Below are positions 1 to 7,790 of a stretch of DNA of 46,634 bases, piece after piece (positions within the stretch are counted from its first letter, which is position 1; the number at the start of each line of letters is the position of its first letter). A model generated the notes under the pieces. That model was not told where the DNA came from. It worked only from the letters and a program-made list of their open reading frames with translations, and did no database searches. The position numbers and the translations under genes are program-made. The DNA is from Oscillospiraceae bacterium (GTDB taxonomy: Bacteria; Bacillota; Clostridia; Oscillospirales; Oscillospiraceae). The stretch is from assembly GCA_017519975.1 (NCBI GenBank), contig JAFWRM010000002.1, positions 1 to 46,634 of the forward strand, given 5' to 3'.

Positions 1-1263
1 CTTTTCAAGACCAAAATTGAAAATTACTTCTCCAACCTCGGTTTGAACAAAACAATTCCCCGCTTCATCATATTCCCTTTCTGGTGTAGCGCTCAGGCCA
101 AGACGATATCCAAATTGAGAAAACTTGCCGGAAAGCTTTTTCCTAAAAGATTCTGATCCAAGCCCATGAACTTCATCAAAGACGAACAAAACGGATTCTT
201 TGTTATTCGGCAATCGTTTTTCAAGTTGACAAACGCAATTGAAGAGTAGATCAGCATCTCTTGAAATAATAAGAAGTGCCTTTCTCCGGCTAAGCAGGAA
301 AGTCGTTAGCTCTTTTTCATTTTCAAAGTTCTTAAAAATATGAATATCGCTACTAAGCGTGTTGAGACATTCCTTAACCCATTGCTTGAGCAAATCGTTT
401 CCATACATTGTTACAATAGCTCGTTCAATTCTTCCGCTATCAAACAGTGATTGAATAATTCGCAAAGCGGTCCTTGTTTTTCCAGTTCCCGTTGCCATTT
501 CGAGGATTCCTGTTTTCTTTTCTAGGAATACTTGTACCGCTTGATCTTGATGCTTCCAGCGATTATCTATATTATCTTCGTTCTTTTTGTACGGTCTGTC
601 TGCTACTCTGAGACGAAACAGCTTGTTTTTTATGGCATCATCAGCCGAAAAAACGGCAACATTTTCATCTACATTATTCCATAAACGTTCAAAACGACGC
701 TTATCATCATCAACATATCGCGATGTCCCATCCCAAGTAGTGAACACCTTTATACTCTCATAATTTGCAAATCCTTTAATGCTATCATTAATAGACCCTG
801 AAAAGGATAACTCATTTCCCTCGTTATCACTAAAAATGCCAAATTTATCGTGAAAGTCACCATCTAATTGCTCTTTTGGGACTGCAAATCTGAGCTCTAC
901 GATTCCGTCAAAAATCATCCAGGCCAAGGCGTTAAGTGTGTTCATTTCCATCTCCTGGGCCAAAGCGTCAATACCTTCTTCTATCTTCGTGCGAAAAAAA
1001 CTGATGACTGTATCTACAGTCTTTGCACCAGAAATGACTTCGTAATCGCGTTGTTCAATTACAGGGCTCGTTATCCACCTCGCATGTCCTCCGCGACTTG
1101 CGAACGATGCCATACCCCGAGAAGCATACTTTAGCCATCCAGAAGTAAAATACCCCACACCACGGTCAAATCGAATTGCCCAGTTCAAACATGGTTCATA
1201 AAGATCACGGGCAAGATCATTTTCTGATGTGTTAAGGCAAGCAGGTACACGTGGAATCGGCAT
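1..1263 (-). CDS. SF2 DEAD/DEAH helicase with N-terminal PLD-like domain, C-terminus beyond window
   Basis: The minus frame stays open from an ATG at 1263 to the window edge, giving 421 visible residues. A good AGGAGAG ribosome binding site lies 7 nt upstream of the ATG. Residues 135-160 match a phospholipase-D-like pattern (H138-D-K140, then G-S-I-N at 156-159). Helicase motif I is ATGTGKT (257-263), motif II is DEVH (363-366) and motif III is SATP (391-394). The second RecA domain and anything beyond it are missing because the window ends. PLD-plus-SF2 proteins of this layout are common in restriction and anti-phage loci, so a defence role is inferred. The gene is clearly more AT-rich than everything from 1.7 kb onward, which suggests horizontal acquisition. 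A DNA-repair helicase is the main alternative. Confidence 0.85.
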   Translation of the reverse strand, partial: MPIPRVPACLNTSENDLARDLYEPCLNWAIRFDRGVGYFTSGWLKYASRGMASFASRGGHARWITSPVIEQRDYEVISGAKTVDTVISFFRTKIEEGIDALAQEMEMNTLNALAWMIFDGIVELRFAVPKEQLDGDFHDKFGIFSDNEGNELSFSGSINDSIKGFANYESIKVFTTWDGTSRYVDDDKRRFERLWNNVDENVAVFSADDAIKNKLFRLRVADRPYKKNEDNIDNRWKHQDQAVQVFLEKKTGILEMATGTGKTRTALRIIQSLFDSGRIERAIVTMYGNDLLKQWVKECLNTLSSDIHIFKNFENEKELTTFLLSRRKALLIISRDADLLFNCVCQLEKRLPNNKESVLFVFDEVHGLGSESFRKKLSGKFSQFGYRLGLSATPEREYDEAGNCFVQTEVGEVIFNFGLEK

Positions 1264-1331
1264 ATCTAATCTCTCCTAAATGCTTTGTGAATCAAATAGT
1301 TGTTGTAAAAATCCTCATCAGATCAAATATA

Positions 1332-1360
1332 ATTATATCACGCTATTCCTGGGTTTTACA
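1332..1360 (-). promoter_or_regulatory. Probable promoter of the PLD-helicase gene
   Basis: On the minus strand, TATAAT (1332-1337) is preceded by TG with one spacer base, an extended -10. A weak -35, TGTAAA (1355-1360), lies 17 bp upstream. Transcription would start about 60 bp before the helicase ATG. Confidence 0.5.
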
Positions 1361-1440
1361 TATGTTGACAAAAACCTTTTCATGTTGAGAAAACCAGATA
1401 AGTTTGCGATAAAAATCTAACAACACCGAATATCATATCA

Positions 1441-1515
1441 ATTCGAACCCACAACCCCTTAAATGCTACCCAGCCTTTCGAGTCAGCCCCGTTATGACCA
1501 CTTCGATACCTCTCC
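1441..1515 (-). pseudogene. Degenerate tRNA-Ser(CGA)-like sequence
   Basis: Read on the minus strand from 1515, this begins with a 7-nt acceptor-like GGAGAGG. A D-arm of classic Firmicutes tRNA-Ser form (TCGAAGTGGTCATAACGG) follows, then an anticodon-loop-like CTCGAAA that would give anticodon CGA. The 3' side of the anticodon stem does not pair. The T-arm starts correctly with GTGGGTTCGAAT, but the second half of the T-stem and the 3' acceptor strand are absent. It therefore cannot fold into a working tRNA and is best read as a remnant left by an integration or deletion. Confidence 0.5.
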
Positions 1516-1725
1516 GTGTTTATCTCATCATCAGACCCCAAAAAAGTGGCTTGGATTTTGGGGAGAACTGATGGGGAGAACACATATAACTTTTGACTTT
1601 CGATCCCTCCGAAAACCCAATAAAATCAAGGGTTCCGGGCATCGGAGGGTACATAAAGGACATATGATTTCGAGCACTACCCGCCGTATTCGAACCGAGT
1701 TTTGCAAAAATAGCAATCTGAGCCT

Positions 1726-2709
1726 TTATGCTTTTTCCTTCAATCGGTACGCCCAGAACTTGCCGTCTCTCATACGTTCCAGGGTGCCGTCTTCGTTCAG
1801 ATCCCGAAGAATCCGATTCGCCGTCGCCGGGGAAACGCCGAGACCTTCGCAGAGGTCCGCGTTGCGAATCAATGATTTTCCACCGAGATAATCCAATACA
1901 AACTGCCGCCGATAAGCCGCGTTCTGTGCGTTCTTGCCGAGCGGTTTTTCTTTTTGCCCGGATGCCTCCAGCAGCGCGGTTTTGATGGCCGAGAGCATGA
2001 ACTCGATGAAGATCGTGGACTCGCCAGCACTGTTAGAAGCGTTGATCGCGTCGTAATACGCCCGCTGCCGGTTATGGATGATCGACTCCACCGGGAGCCA
2101 GGCAAACAGCGGATTCCACTCGGCCAGCAGCCGCGTGTGCCACAGTCTTCCGATCCGCCCGTTGCCGTCGGCGAAGGGATGAATGATTTCGAATTCATAG
2201 TGGAACACGGAGCTTTTGATCACCATGGGCAGGTCGCTGTCCTTGACCCAATTCATAAGCTGCTCCACATTCTCCGGCACATATCTCGGCAGCGTGCCCA
2301 CGTGCAGGATGTTTCCATCGCTGTCCGCGACGCCGACCGCGCCAGAGCGAAACAGTCCGGCCTCGTCGATCAGGCCGTGCATCATTGCGCCGTGAGCGGC
2401 CAGCAGGGAATCGACGGAATAGGGATCGAGTTCCGCCATCGTTTCATAAACCGTGTAGGCATTCTTGACCTCGGCAATGTCCCGCGGCGGCGCGATCACA
2501 TGCCTGCCGTTCAGCACGGCTGTAACCTGCTCCACGCTCAGGGTGTTCTGCTCAATTGCCAGCGTTCCCTGAATCGTACGGATACGATTCGTGCGCCGCA
2601 GGATCGGGCTGGAGGACAATTTGCCCGCAGAAAGACGACCGACCATCTCGGATATCTCCGCCGCGTCGGTCAGCATCGCCTGTGTAATTTCAAAAGGAGG
2701 GTTTTTCAT
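1726..2709 (-). CDS. Fic family protein (probable AMPylator) with C-terminal winged helix
   Basis: The Fic core motif HPFADGNGRIGR is intact, with catalytic His at residue 177 counted from this start. Fic proteins usually transfer AMP from ATP to a protein hydroxyl. An upstream TLAIEQN resembles the (S/T)xxxE(G/N) inhibitory helix, so activity is probably self-restrained. The last 70 residues look like a winged helix-turn-helix of the kind found in many long bacterial Fic proteins. An in-frame ATG at 2757 would add 16 residues, but it lies upstream of the predicted transcription start of the promoter at 2740-2768, so the ATG at 2709 is preferred. No antitoxin-like partner gene is adjacent. 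The target protein is unknown. Confidence 0.9.
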   Translation of the reverse strand: MKNPPFEITQAMLTDAAEISEMVGRLSAGKLSSSPILRRTNRIRTIQGTLAIEQNTLSVEQVTAVLNGRHVIAPPRDIAEVKNAYTVYETMAELDPYSVDSLLAAHGAMMHGLIDEAGLFRSGAVGVADSDGNILHVGTLPRYVPENVEQLMNWVKDSDLPMVIKSSVFHYEFEIIHPFADGNGRIGRLWHTRLLAEWNPLFAWLPVESIIHNRQRAYYDAINASNSAGESTIFIEFMLSAIKTALLEASGQKEKPLGKNAQNAAYRRQFVLDYLGGKSLIRNADLCEGLGVSPATANRILRDLNEDGTLERMRDGKFWAYRLKEKA

Positions 2710-2739
2710 GACACGCCCCACTTTCCAAGATTCGACTAT

Positions 2740-2768
2740 ATTATACCACTTCATCAATCAAAATTCAA
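2740..2768 (-). promoter_or_regulatory. Strong promoter of the Fic gene
   Basis: Minus strand: TTGAAT (2763-2768), 17-bp spacer, TATAAT (2740-2745) with an upstream TGG forming an extended -10. Its position decides the Fic start, because the longer reading frame begins ahead of the transcript. Confidence 0.75.
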
Positions 2769-3053
2769 TACATGATGGAAGATCGGTGATTCTGATTTTT
2801 GACGGATGATGAAGAAGGTCAGGCGTTGTTCATTCCATGTCGGCACAACAGACACTCGCTGAATTCCAGTGGGTGCCTGTTTGTATAAGGCACCGGTTTC
2901 GGTGCGCAGCCTGAGCTGCAGACTCATTCAACAGTAATATCTTGTACAATAGGTGTACAATAGGTGTAAATAGGTGGGGACGGTTCCGGTTTCCCACAGG
3001 CAGTAGGTAGCCGCCGCTCCTCCACACGGGGAGACGCATACGGGAGAAAGCAA
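2769..3053. other. Intergenic region with alternative hairpins and short tandem repeats
   Basis: About 285 bases without a gene. Two hairpins on the plus strand share bases and cannot form together: GGTGCC (2872-2877) with GGCACC (2889-2894), and GCACCG (2890-2895) with CGGTGC (2900-2905). The second has a 4-nt loop. No T-tract follows either, so neither is a standard terminator. The tandem repeat and the 12-mer described at 2943-2987 lie further downstream. Confidence 0.4.
2943..2987 (+). repeat. TGTACAATAGG tandem repeat ending in GGGGACGGTTCC
   Basis: The 11-bp unit TGTACAATAGG occurs at 2943-2953 and 2954-2964, then in shortened form (TGTAAATAGG) at 2965-2974. The 12-mer GGGGACGGTTCC follows at 2976-2987. 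Its exact reverse complement is at 12082-12093. From memory, this 12-mer belongs to a dispersed repeat family seen in many bacterial genomes; this was not verified here. Confidence 0.6.
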
Positions 3054-4235
3054 ATGAGCGATGAGATAAAAACGGTTCTGTTTACCGGTATTCCCGTTCT
3101 GCAGGACGTGGTCCTTATTTTGTTGTTTATCCGCGGAATGACTGTGAAAAGGAAGCGGAAAGAGGAGAGGCAGGCCCGTCTCGTTTCCCTGAGCCCGATG
3201 CTCCTCTGGGTCGGAGCCATCGGCGGCGGATTGCTGAGCGTTCCCCTCACTCTTTCCGGGAGGCAGGATCCGGAGCCGGCCCTGATCGTATTCGAGGCGG
3301 GCGTTCTCGGCTGCATCGCCATGATGCTTGCCTACTGCAATGAGACGGTCACCTACGACCGCGCGACGTTCACCGTGAGCGATCTGTTCGGCAGGAAGCG
3401 CACCTGGGATTACGGGGAGATCACCGGCCTTTCCCGCAGGGGCGGGGATGTCGTGCTGCGCTGCGGGCGCCGGAGGATCCGGCTGGACGCCATGGCCGCC
3501 GGCATAGAACAGTTCCTGAAATACGCCGATGAGGGGTATTTCAGACGCCGGAATAAGTACATTCCCCTGATCCCGCGCAGAACGGATCCCATGAAGGGGA
3601 ATCTGGATACCCCGTGGCTGTACCTGTTCATCTATCTGTTCATGTTTGCGGGGGGCGTGGTTTTCATTCTCCTGTCCGCGGGGACCATCCGGCCTCCCGA
3701 CGGCCGTGTTCCGGCCGACGCGGCGGTGATCCGCACGCCCTTTGAATCCTGGGAAAAGACAGGAAAGCACGATGGAACGCTGGCGCTGCGGGCGGCAGGC
3801 TATGACAAGCCGTTTACTCTCAGCTGGCTGTCGGGATATGCGGTCCCCGTTCCCGACCCGGACGCCCTGTGCAGCGGAGAAGAGTATGTTCTGACGGTCC
3901 GTGAACTGAAACAGGAATACGATATCCGCGGCCTTTCGACCCATGACGGTCAGCCGCTCATCACCGCTTACGACAGAAACGCCGCGTACCGGAGGTCGCA
4001 GCTGCCTGCCGTGATCTTTCTGCTGATCTTTGCCTTCGTGGAAATGGCGTTTGCCGTGTTCGGAATACTGGTCGGGAGGCATCCGGAAAAGTATCCGGCC
4101 CGCTTCCGCGGGATGTTCTACCGGGACACCGCCTGGCTGAAGGATTTCAGCCGGAGCGGAAAAGAAAAGAGAAACGCAGCCAGCCCCGGGCGGGATCGGC
4201 CGCGGACGGATACGGGGAGGGATCGCCGGCGATGA
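3054..4235 (+). CDS. Membrane protein of unknown function with PH-like segment
   Basis: A 393-residue protein starting after GGGAGAAAGCAA. Hydrophobic segments lie near residues 11-27, 47-66, 79-95, 188-210 and 315-337, consistent with about five membrane spans. Between the third and fourth spans (about 96-165) is a soluble, beta-rich stretch including FTVSDLFGRKRTWDYGEI, which resembles the small PH-like domains of some Firmicutes membrane proteins. The C-terminal 40 residues are very rich in Arg, Lys and Asp and look disordered. The stop codon overlaps the sfsA start (ATGA), so the two are translationally coupled. The function is not recognised. Confidence 0.75.
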   Translation: MSDEIKTVLFTGIPVLQDVVLILLFIRGMTVKRKRKEERQARLVSLSPMLLWVGAIGGGLLSVPLTLSGRQDPEPALIVFEAGVLGCIAMMLAYCNETVTYDRATFTVSDLFGRKRTWDYGEITGLSRRGGDVVLRCGRRRIRLDAMAAGIEQFLKYADEGYFRRRNKYIPLIPRRTDPMKGNLDTPWLYLFIYLFMFAGGVVFILLSAGTIRPPDGRVPADAAVIRTPFESWEKTGKHDGTLALRAAGYDKPFTLSWLSGYAVPVPDPDALCSGEEYVLTVRELKQEYDIRGLSTHDGQPLITAYDRNAAYRRSQLPAVIFLLIFAFVEMAFAVFGILVGRHPEKYPARFRGMFYRDTAWLKDFSRSGKEKRNAASPGRDRPRTDTGRDRRR

Positions 4236-4930
4236 TCGTCTATGAAAACACGGTGCCGGCGGCGTTCGCGCAGCGGCTCAACCGCTTTACCGCGGAGGTG
4301 CTGCTGGACGGGAAGATCGAGACCGTGCACGTGAAGAACACGGGGCGCCTGGGGGAGCTGCTGACGCCGGGGGCGGAGGTCACGCTGCAGCGGGTGTCCG
4401 ACCCGAAGAGAAAGACGGCTTTTGACCTGATCTCCGTATACAAGCCCGGACTGGCGTGGGTGAACATCGACAGTCTGGCGCCGAACGCCCTGATGAAGCA
4501 GGTGCTTGAGGCGGAAGGATTCGATACGGTGAAGCCGGAGTACGCCTGCGGCGGTTCCCGTCTGGATTTTTATATGGAGCGGGGCGGGGAACGGTATCTC
4601 ACCGAGGTGAAGGGCTGCACGCTGGCGTCGGCCGCGGAAACGGGCGTCGGGCTGTTCCCGGACGCGCCGACGGAGCGCGGGATAAAGCACCTGAACGAGC
4701 TGGCGAAAGCGGCTGGAGAGGGGTACCGCTGCCGCGTGGCCTTCGTGATCCAGATGAACGGGATCGTTCGAGTGCGGCCCAACGACGAAACGCAGCCGGA
4801 GTTCGGGCGGGCCTTGGTCCGGGCGGCGCGGGCCGGCGTGCGCGTCCTGTGCTATTCCTGCCGCGTAGCGGCCGACCGCGTCGCGATCGCCGGCGTGACG
4901 GACGACACGGCCCGGTACCTGGGGTCATGA
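4232..4930 (+). CDS. sfsA: SfsA family DNA/RNA nuclease
   Basis: 232 residues, the usual SfsA length. Recognisable family blocks are an early VKNTGRLGELLTPG, SRLDFYME near the middle with EVKGCTL after it, and FPDAPTERGIKHLNEL in the last third. The Asp/Glu/Lys residues of the LDFY and EVKG blocks form a PD-(D/E)XK-like nuclease site. The name (sugar fermentation stimulation) comes from an old E. coli phenotype; the family is now regarded as a nuclease. It overlaps the upstream membrane protein by four bases and is followed directly by a terminator, so the two genes form a bicistron. Confidence 0.92.
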   Translation: MIVYENTVPAAFAQRLNRFTAEVLLDGKIETVHVKNTGRLGELLTPGAEVTLQRVSDPKRKTAFDLISVYKPGLAWVNIDSLAPNALMKQVLEAEGFDTVKPEYACGGSRLDFYMERGGERYLTEVKGCTLASAAETGVGLFPDAPTERGIKHLNELAKAAGEGYRCRVAFVIQMNGIVRVRPNDETQPEFGRALVRAARAGVRVLCYSCRVAADRVAIAGVTDDTARYLGS

Positions 4931-4935
4931 ACAGA

Positions 4936-4991
4936 AAAGGGGAACGGCTTGCGCGCCTCCGGCAACGCGGGGGCGGCGAGCCGTTCTTTTT
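4936..4991 (+). terminator. Rho-independent terminator after sfsA
   Basis: GAACGGCT (4942-4949) pairs with AGCCGTTC (4979-4986), followed by TTTTT. The loop is long (29 nt) and GC-rich and may fold further. Confidence 0.7.
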
Positions 4992-5005
4992 CGTCCGCCG
5001 TTCGG

Positions 5006-5034
5006 TTGCCCTTTCGGCCGGCGGATGATAAAAT
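5006..5034 (+). promoter_or_regulatory. Promoter of the HAD-DUF3089 gene
   Basis: TTGCCC (5006-5011), 17-bp spacer, TAAAAT (5029-5034). It lies between the sfsA terminator and the next start codon. Confidence 0.6.
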
Positions 5035-5070
5035 GAGGAAAACAGTCTCAGACGCGCGAGGTGGTCCCGG

Positions 5071-7128
5071 ATGGATGACAGGAAAAACAGAAAAGCGGCG
5101 GCCGTGATCGGGATGATCCTGCTGCTCGCTCTCGCGGCGGCGGTGGGGTTCGTCGCGGCACGGCGCTTTCCCGGAAAGGCCGCGGAGGCGGCGGAGCCCG
5201 AAAAGACCGCGGCGCTGGGCGAATTCTGGGCCCCGGATTCCGCGGCCGCGGCCGATCTGCGGGATTATGTGGCCCGGGTGACGGATCCGGCCGGCGGCGC
5301 GGATTTCATCCCGGAGGAGGACCGCATCGCCGTGTTCGACATGGACGGCACGCTGACCTGCGAGACCTACTATACCTATTACGACACGATGATGTTCATC
5401 GAGTACTGCCTGGTCGACCATCCGGAGCGGGTGTCGGACGAGCTGAAGCAGATCGCCGCCGCCATCCGGCCCGGCTATACCGCCGACGAGACCCTGGCGC
5501 GGAATTTCGCCCGGGCGTACGCCGGCCTGACGGTGGAGGAGTTCCGCGACTACGCGGTGGAATTCGGAAAGAAGCCGACGGAAAGCTTTACCGGCATGCG
5601 GTACATCGACGGGTTCTATCTGCCCATGGTGGAGCTGGTGCGCTGGCTGTACGACAACGGCTTTACCATTTACGTGATCAGCGGCACCGAGCGGACCACG
5701 ACCCGGGCGATCGTGGCCAATTCCCCCATCGCGGCGTACGTTTCACCGGAGCACGTGATCGGAACGGACTTCGAGGTGAAGCAGAAAGGGTACGAGAACG
5801 AGCCGTCGAACCTGAACTTCAAATATGAGGACGGGGACGAGCTGGTGCTGACCGGCGGCTTTATCCAGAAGAACCTCAACGGCAACAAGTCCATCTATGT
5901 GGAAAGGGAGATCGGGCAGCGGCCGGTGCTGGCCTTCGGCAACAGCGGAAGCGACACCAGCATGATGAACTACGCCATCGACGGGCGGAACCCGTACCCC
6001 GCCCGGGCGTACATGGTGGTCGCCGACGACGACGTGCGGGAATGGGGGACCCAGGACTGGGAGACGAAGTCCGCCGACTGGGCCGCGAAGGGATACGTGC
6101 CGATCTCCATGAAAAACGATTTTGCCGCGATCTACCCGGAGGGCGTGAAAAAAGCGGAGGAACAGTTCCATGAGCGCGCCTGGAACGGCGGGCAGGAGGA
6201 GACGGCCGCCGCCCCGGATTACGGCGATGAAGGAAACTGGGCGTATTTCGCCCTGGGGGAGGATAAGCCGGCCGACCTGTTCCTCATCTGCCCCACGGTG
6301 GACGTGAGGGACGAGTTCAACATGGCGATGGACGATGAGAAGACGAAGGCGAATTTCCTCGGCGCGCTGAACATGGAGCGCGGCATCTATGAGGGCAGCG
6401 CGCGGATGTACGCGCCGTATTACCGGCAGGCGGCCATGAAGGCGTACGCGATGACGGCGGAGGAGCGCGAGCCGTATCTGCAGATCGCCTACGAGGACGT
6501 GTCCGCCGCCTTCGCCTGGTATCTGGAGCATGAGAACGGCGGCCGGCCCATCGTGCTGGCCGGCTTCTCCCAGGGGGCGGACATGTGCTACCGCCTGCTG
6601 GCGGAGTATTTCGGCCGGGAAGAGCTGCAGGATCAGCTGGTGGCCGTGTACGCCATCGGCTGGCCCTGCACGCCGGAGATGACGGAGAAGTATCCGCAGA
6701 TCCGGCCGGCCACCGGGGAGGACGACGTGGGCGTCGTGATCAGCTTCGACTGCGAGGCGCCGGAGGTGAAAGAGACCTTCATCGTGCCGGCGGGGACGGG
6801 GGCTTACGCCATCAACCCGCTGAACTGGCGCACGGACGGGACGCCCGCGGACCGGAGCGAGAATCCCGGCTCCTGCTTCACGGATTACAGCGGGGCCGTC
6901 ACGCGGGAAGAGGCGGAGCTGTGCGGGTGCTACATCGACGAAGCGCGCGGCGTTCTGAAGGTCACGGACCTTTCCGCCGCAGACTGGCCGCCCATCGTGC
7001 CGGGCCTGCCCGAGGGGGCCTATCACGTGTACGATTACCAGACCTTCTATCGGGCGCTGCAGGCCAACGTGCAGACCCGTGTAGAGGCGTACCTCGCCGC
7101 GGAGCAGGCCCTCAGCCCCGCCGCGTGA
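5071..7128 (+). CDS. Membrane-anchored HAD phosphatase fused to DUF3089 hydrolase
   Basis: 685 residues. Residues 10-31 form one N-terminal hydrophobic segment without a lipobox, so the protein is probably anchored and faces outward. Residues 80-330 are a HAD phosphatase: D90-M-D92-G-T-L (nucleophile and acid/base Asp), VISGTE for motif II, and FGNSGSDTSMM for the metal-binding motif IV. Residues 385-680 resemble DUF3089, an alpha/beta-hydrolase-like family, with nucleophile elbow G-F-S500-Q-G and a downstream HVYDYQ that may supply the catalytic His. The domains normally occur in separate proteins. Substrates are unknown; removing phosphate and cleaving an ester on one molecule is a reasonable guess. 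The GTG of a small ORF overlaps its stop codon. Confidence 0.85.
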   Translation: MDDRKNRKAAAVIGMILLLALAAAVGFVAARRFPGKAAEAAEPEKTAALGEFWAPDSAAAADLRDYVARVTDPAGGADFIPEEDRIAVFDMDGTLTCETYYTYYDTMMFIEYCLVDHPERVSDELKQIAAAIRPGYTADETLARNFARAYAGLTVEEFRDYAVEFGKKPTESFTGMRYIDGFYLPMVELVRWLYDNGFTIYVISGTERTTTRAIVANSPIAAYVSPEHVIGTDFEVKQKGYENEPSNLNFKYEDGDELVLTGGFIQKNLNGNKSIYVEREIGQRPVLAFGNSGSDTSMMNYAIDGRNPYPARAYMVVADDDVREWGTQDWETKSADWAAKGYVPISMKNDFAAIYPEGVKKAEEQFHERAWNGGQEETAAAPDYGDEGNWAYFALGEDKPADLFLICPTVDVRDEFNMAMDDEKTKANFLGALNMERGIYEGSARMYAPYYRQAAMKAYAMTAEEREPYLQIAYEDVSAAFAWYLEHENGGRPIVLAGFSQGADMCYRLLAEYFGREELQDQLVAVYAIGWPCTPEMTEKYPQIRPATGEDDVGVVISFDCEAPEVKETFIVPAGTGAYAINPLNWRTDGTPADRSENPGSCFTDYSGAVTREEAELCGCYIDEARGVLKVTDLSAADWPPIVPGLPEGAYHVYDYQTFYRALQANVQTRVEAYLAAEQALSPAA

Positions 7129-7265
7129 CGGGAGGAACGGCGGGGCGGCAAAGGACGGATCTGCCGGAGGAAAACCTGTCCGCCGCCCTCATGATCCAGG
7201 ACATGCTGCCGGAGGCACGGTATTACCACGACCGACTGAGGGCGGTCATCAGCGGACTGCTGTGA
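7125..7265 (+). CDS. Small coupled ORF of unknown function (46 aa)
   Basis: A GTG start at 7125 overlaps the stop of the HAD-DUF3089 gene (GTGA), with GGAG-type sequence inside the end of that gene. The product begins VTGGTAGRQR and has a helical, acidic centre (LPEENLSAALMIQDML) and ends in AVISGLL. It resembles no family I can name. Tight coupling and the 35-bp gap to peptide deformylase argue that it may be translated, but it could also be a chance frame. Confidence 0.35.
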   Translation: MTGGTAGRQRTDLPEENLSAALMIQDMLPEARYYHDRLRAVISGLL

Positions 7266-7300
7266 GCGGGACCGCAACATAAGGAAAACCGAGGTGCATC

Positions 7301-7711
7301 ATGATCAAGTCCATCGTAAGAGATACGTTCTTCCTCAGCCAGAAGTCGGAGGAGGCGACCCGGGAGGACCGGCCCGTGGGGCAGGACCTGCGGGATACGC
7401 TGGCGGCGAACCGGGACCGATGCGTGGGCATGGCCGCCAACATGATCGGCGTGAAAAAGCGGATCATCATCGTGAACGCGGGGGCGGAGGATCTGGTCAT
7501 GTACAATCCGGCGATCGTCGGCCGGGCCGGCGCCTTCGAGACGGAGGAGGGCTGCCTGTCGCTGGAGGGCGTGCGGAAAACGACGCGGTACCGGACGATC
7601 GAAGTGGAGTACGCCGACGGGCGGTGGAAAAAGCAGCGCCGGAGGTTCCAGGGGTGGACGGCGCAGATCATCCAGCATGAGATCGACCACTGCGACGGGA
7701 TACTGATCTGA
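7301..7711 (+). CDS. def: Short-form peptide deformylase
   Basis: 136 residues. It removes the formyl group from nascent protein N-termini. Metal ligands are present: C85 in EGCLSL, and H126 and H130 in HEIDH, with catalytic E127. Motif 1 is G-M-A-A-N-M (43-48) where most deformylases have G-L-A-A-x-Q, so the usual Gln that stabilises the transition state is replaced by Met. The length is near that of the compact clostridial form, shorter than the 165-190 residues of housekeeping Def. This is probably a secondary deformylase. A hairpin terminator follows immediately. Confidence 0.88.
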   Translation: MIKSIVRDTFFLSQKSEEATREDRPVGQDLRDTLAANRDRCVGMAANMIGVKKRIIIVNAGAEDLVMYNPAIVGRAGAFETEEGCLSLEGVRKTTRYRTIEVEYADGRWKKQRRRFQGWTAQIIQHEIDHCDGILI

Positions 7712-7725
7712 ATGAAAAAGCAGCC

Positions 7726-7775
7726 GGGACCGGCCGCAGGCTCCAGACGGAGTTCCGCGGCCGGTCCCGTTTTTC
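7726..7775 (+). terminator. Terminator after peptide deformylase
   Basis: GGGACCGGCCGC (7726-7737) pairs perfectly with GCGGCCGGTCCC (7757-7768), followed by GTTTTT. It sits between convergent genes and may serve both. Confidence 0.85.
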
Positions 7776-7790
7776 CGGAAGGACGGCCTG

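Larger units (their letters stand above)
1264..1725. other. 462-bp gene-free junction between AT-rich and GC-rich DNA
   Basis: No convincing gene lies here. The short ORFs on both strands have no good ribosome binding sites or recognisable content. The region holds the helicase promoter, a tRNA-Ser-like remnant (1441-1515), and a hairpin with arms CCCCAAAA (1536-1543) and TTTTGGGG (1556-1563). It also holds two minus-strand copies of GGTTCGAAT, the tRNA T-loop sequence, at about 1441-1449 and 1688-1696. Base composition shifts from AT-rich on the left to GC-rich on the right across this stretch, as expected at the edge of an inserted element. Confidence 0.5.

Noticed and set aside
1688-1696. 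Second GGTTCGAAT copy as another tRNA gene
   Set aside because: The flanking bases do not form T-stem, acceptor stem or any cloverleaf, so only the short match is noted.
2943-2974. Possible CRISPR array from the TGTACAATAGG repeats
   Set aside because: The unit is only 11 bp, repeats are head-to-tail without spacers, and no cas gene is present.
3054-4930. Membrane protein as part of an sfsA-linked pathway
   Set aside because: Coupling is clear from the ATGA overlap, but nothing in the sequence links its function to a nuclease, so no role was assigned.
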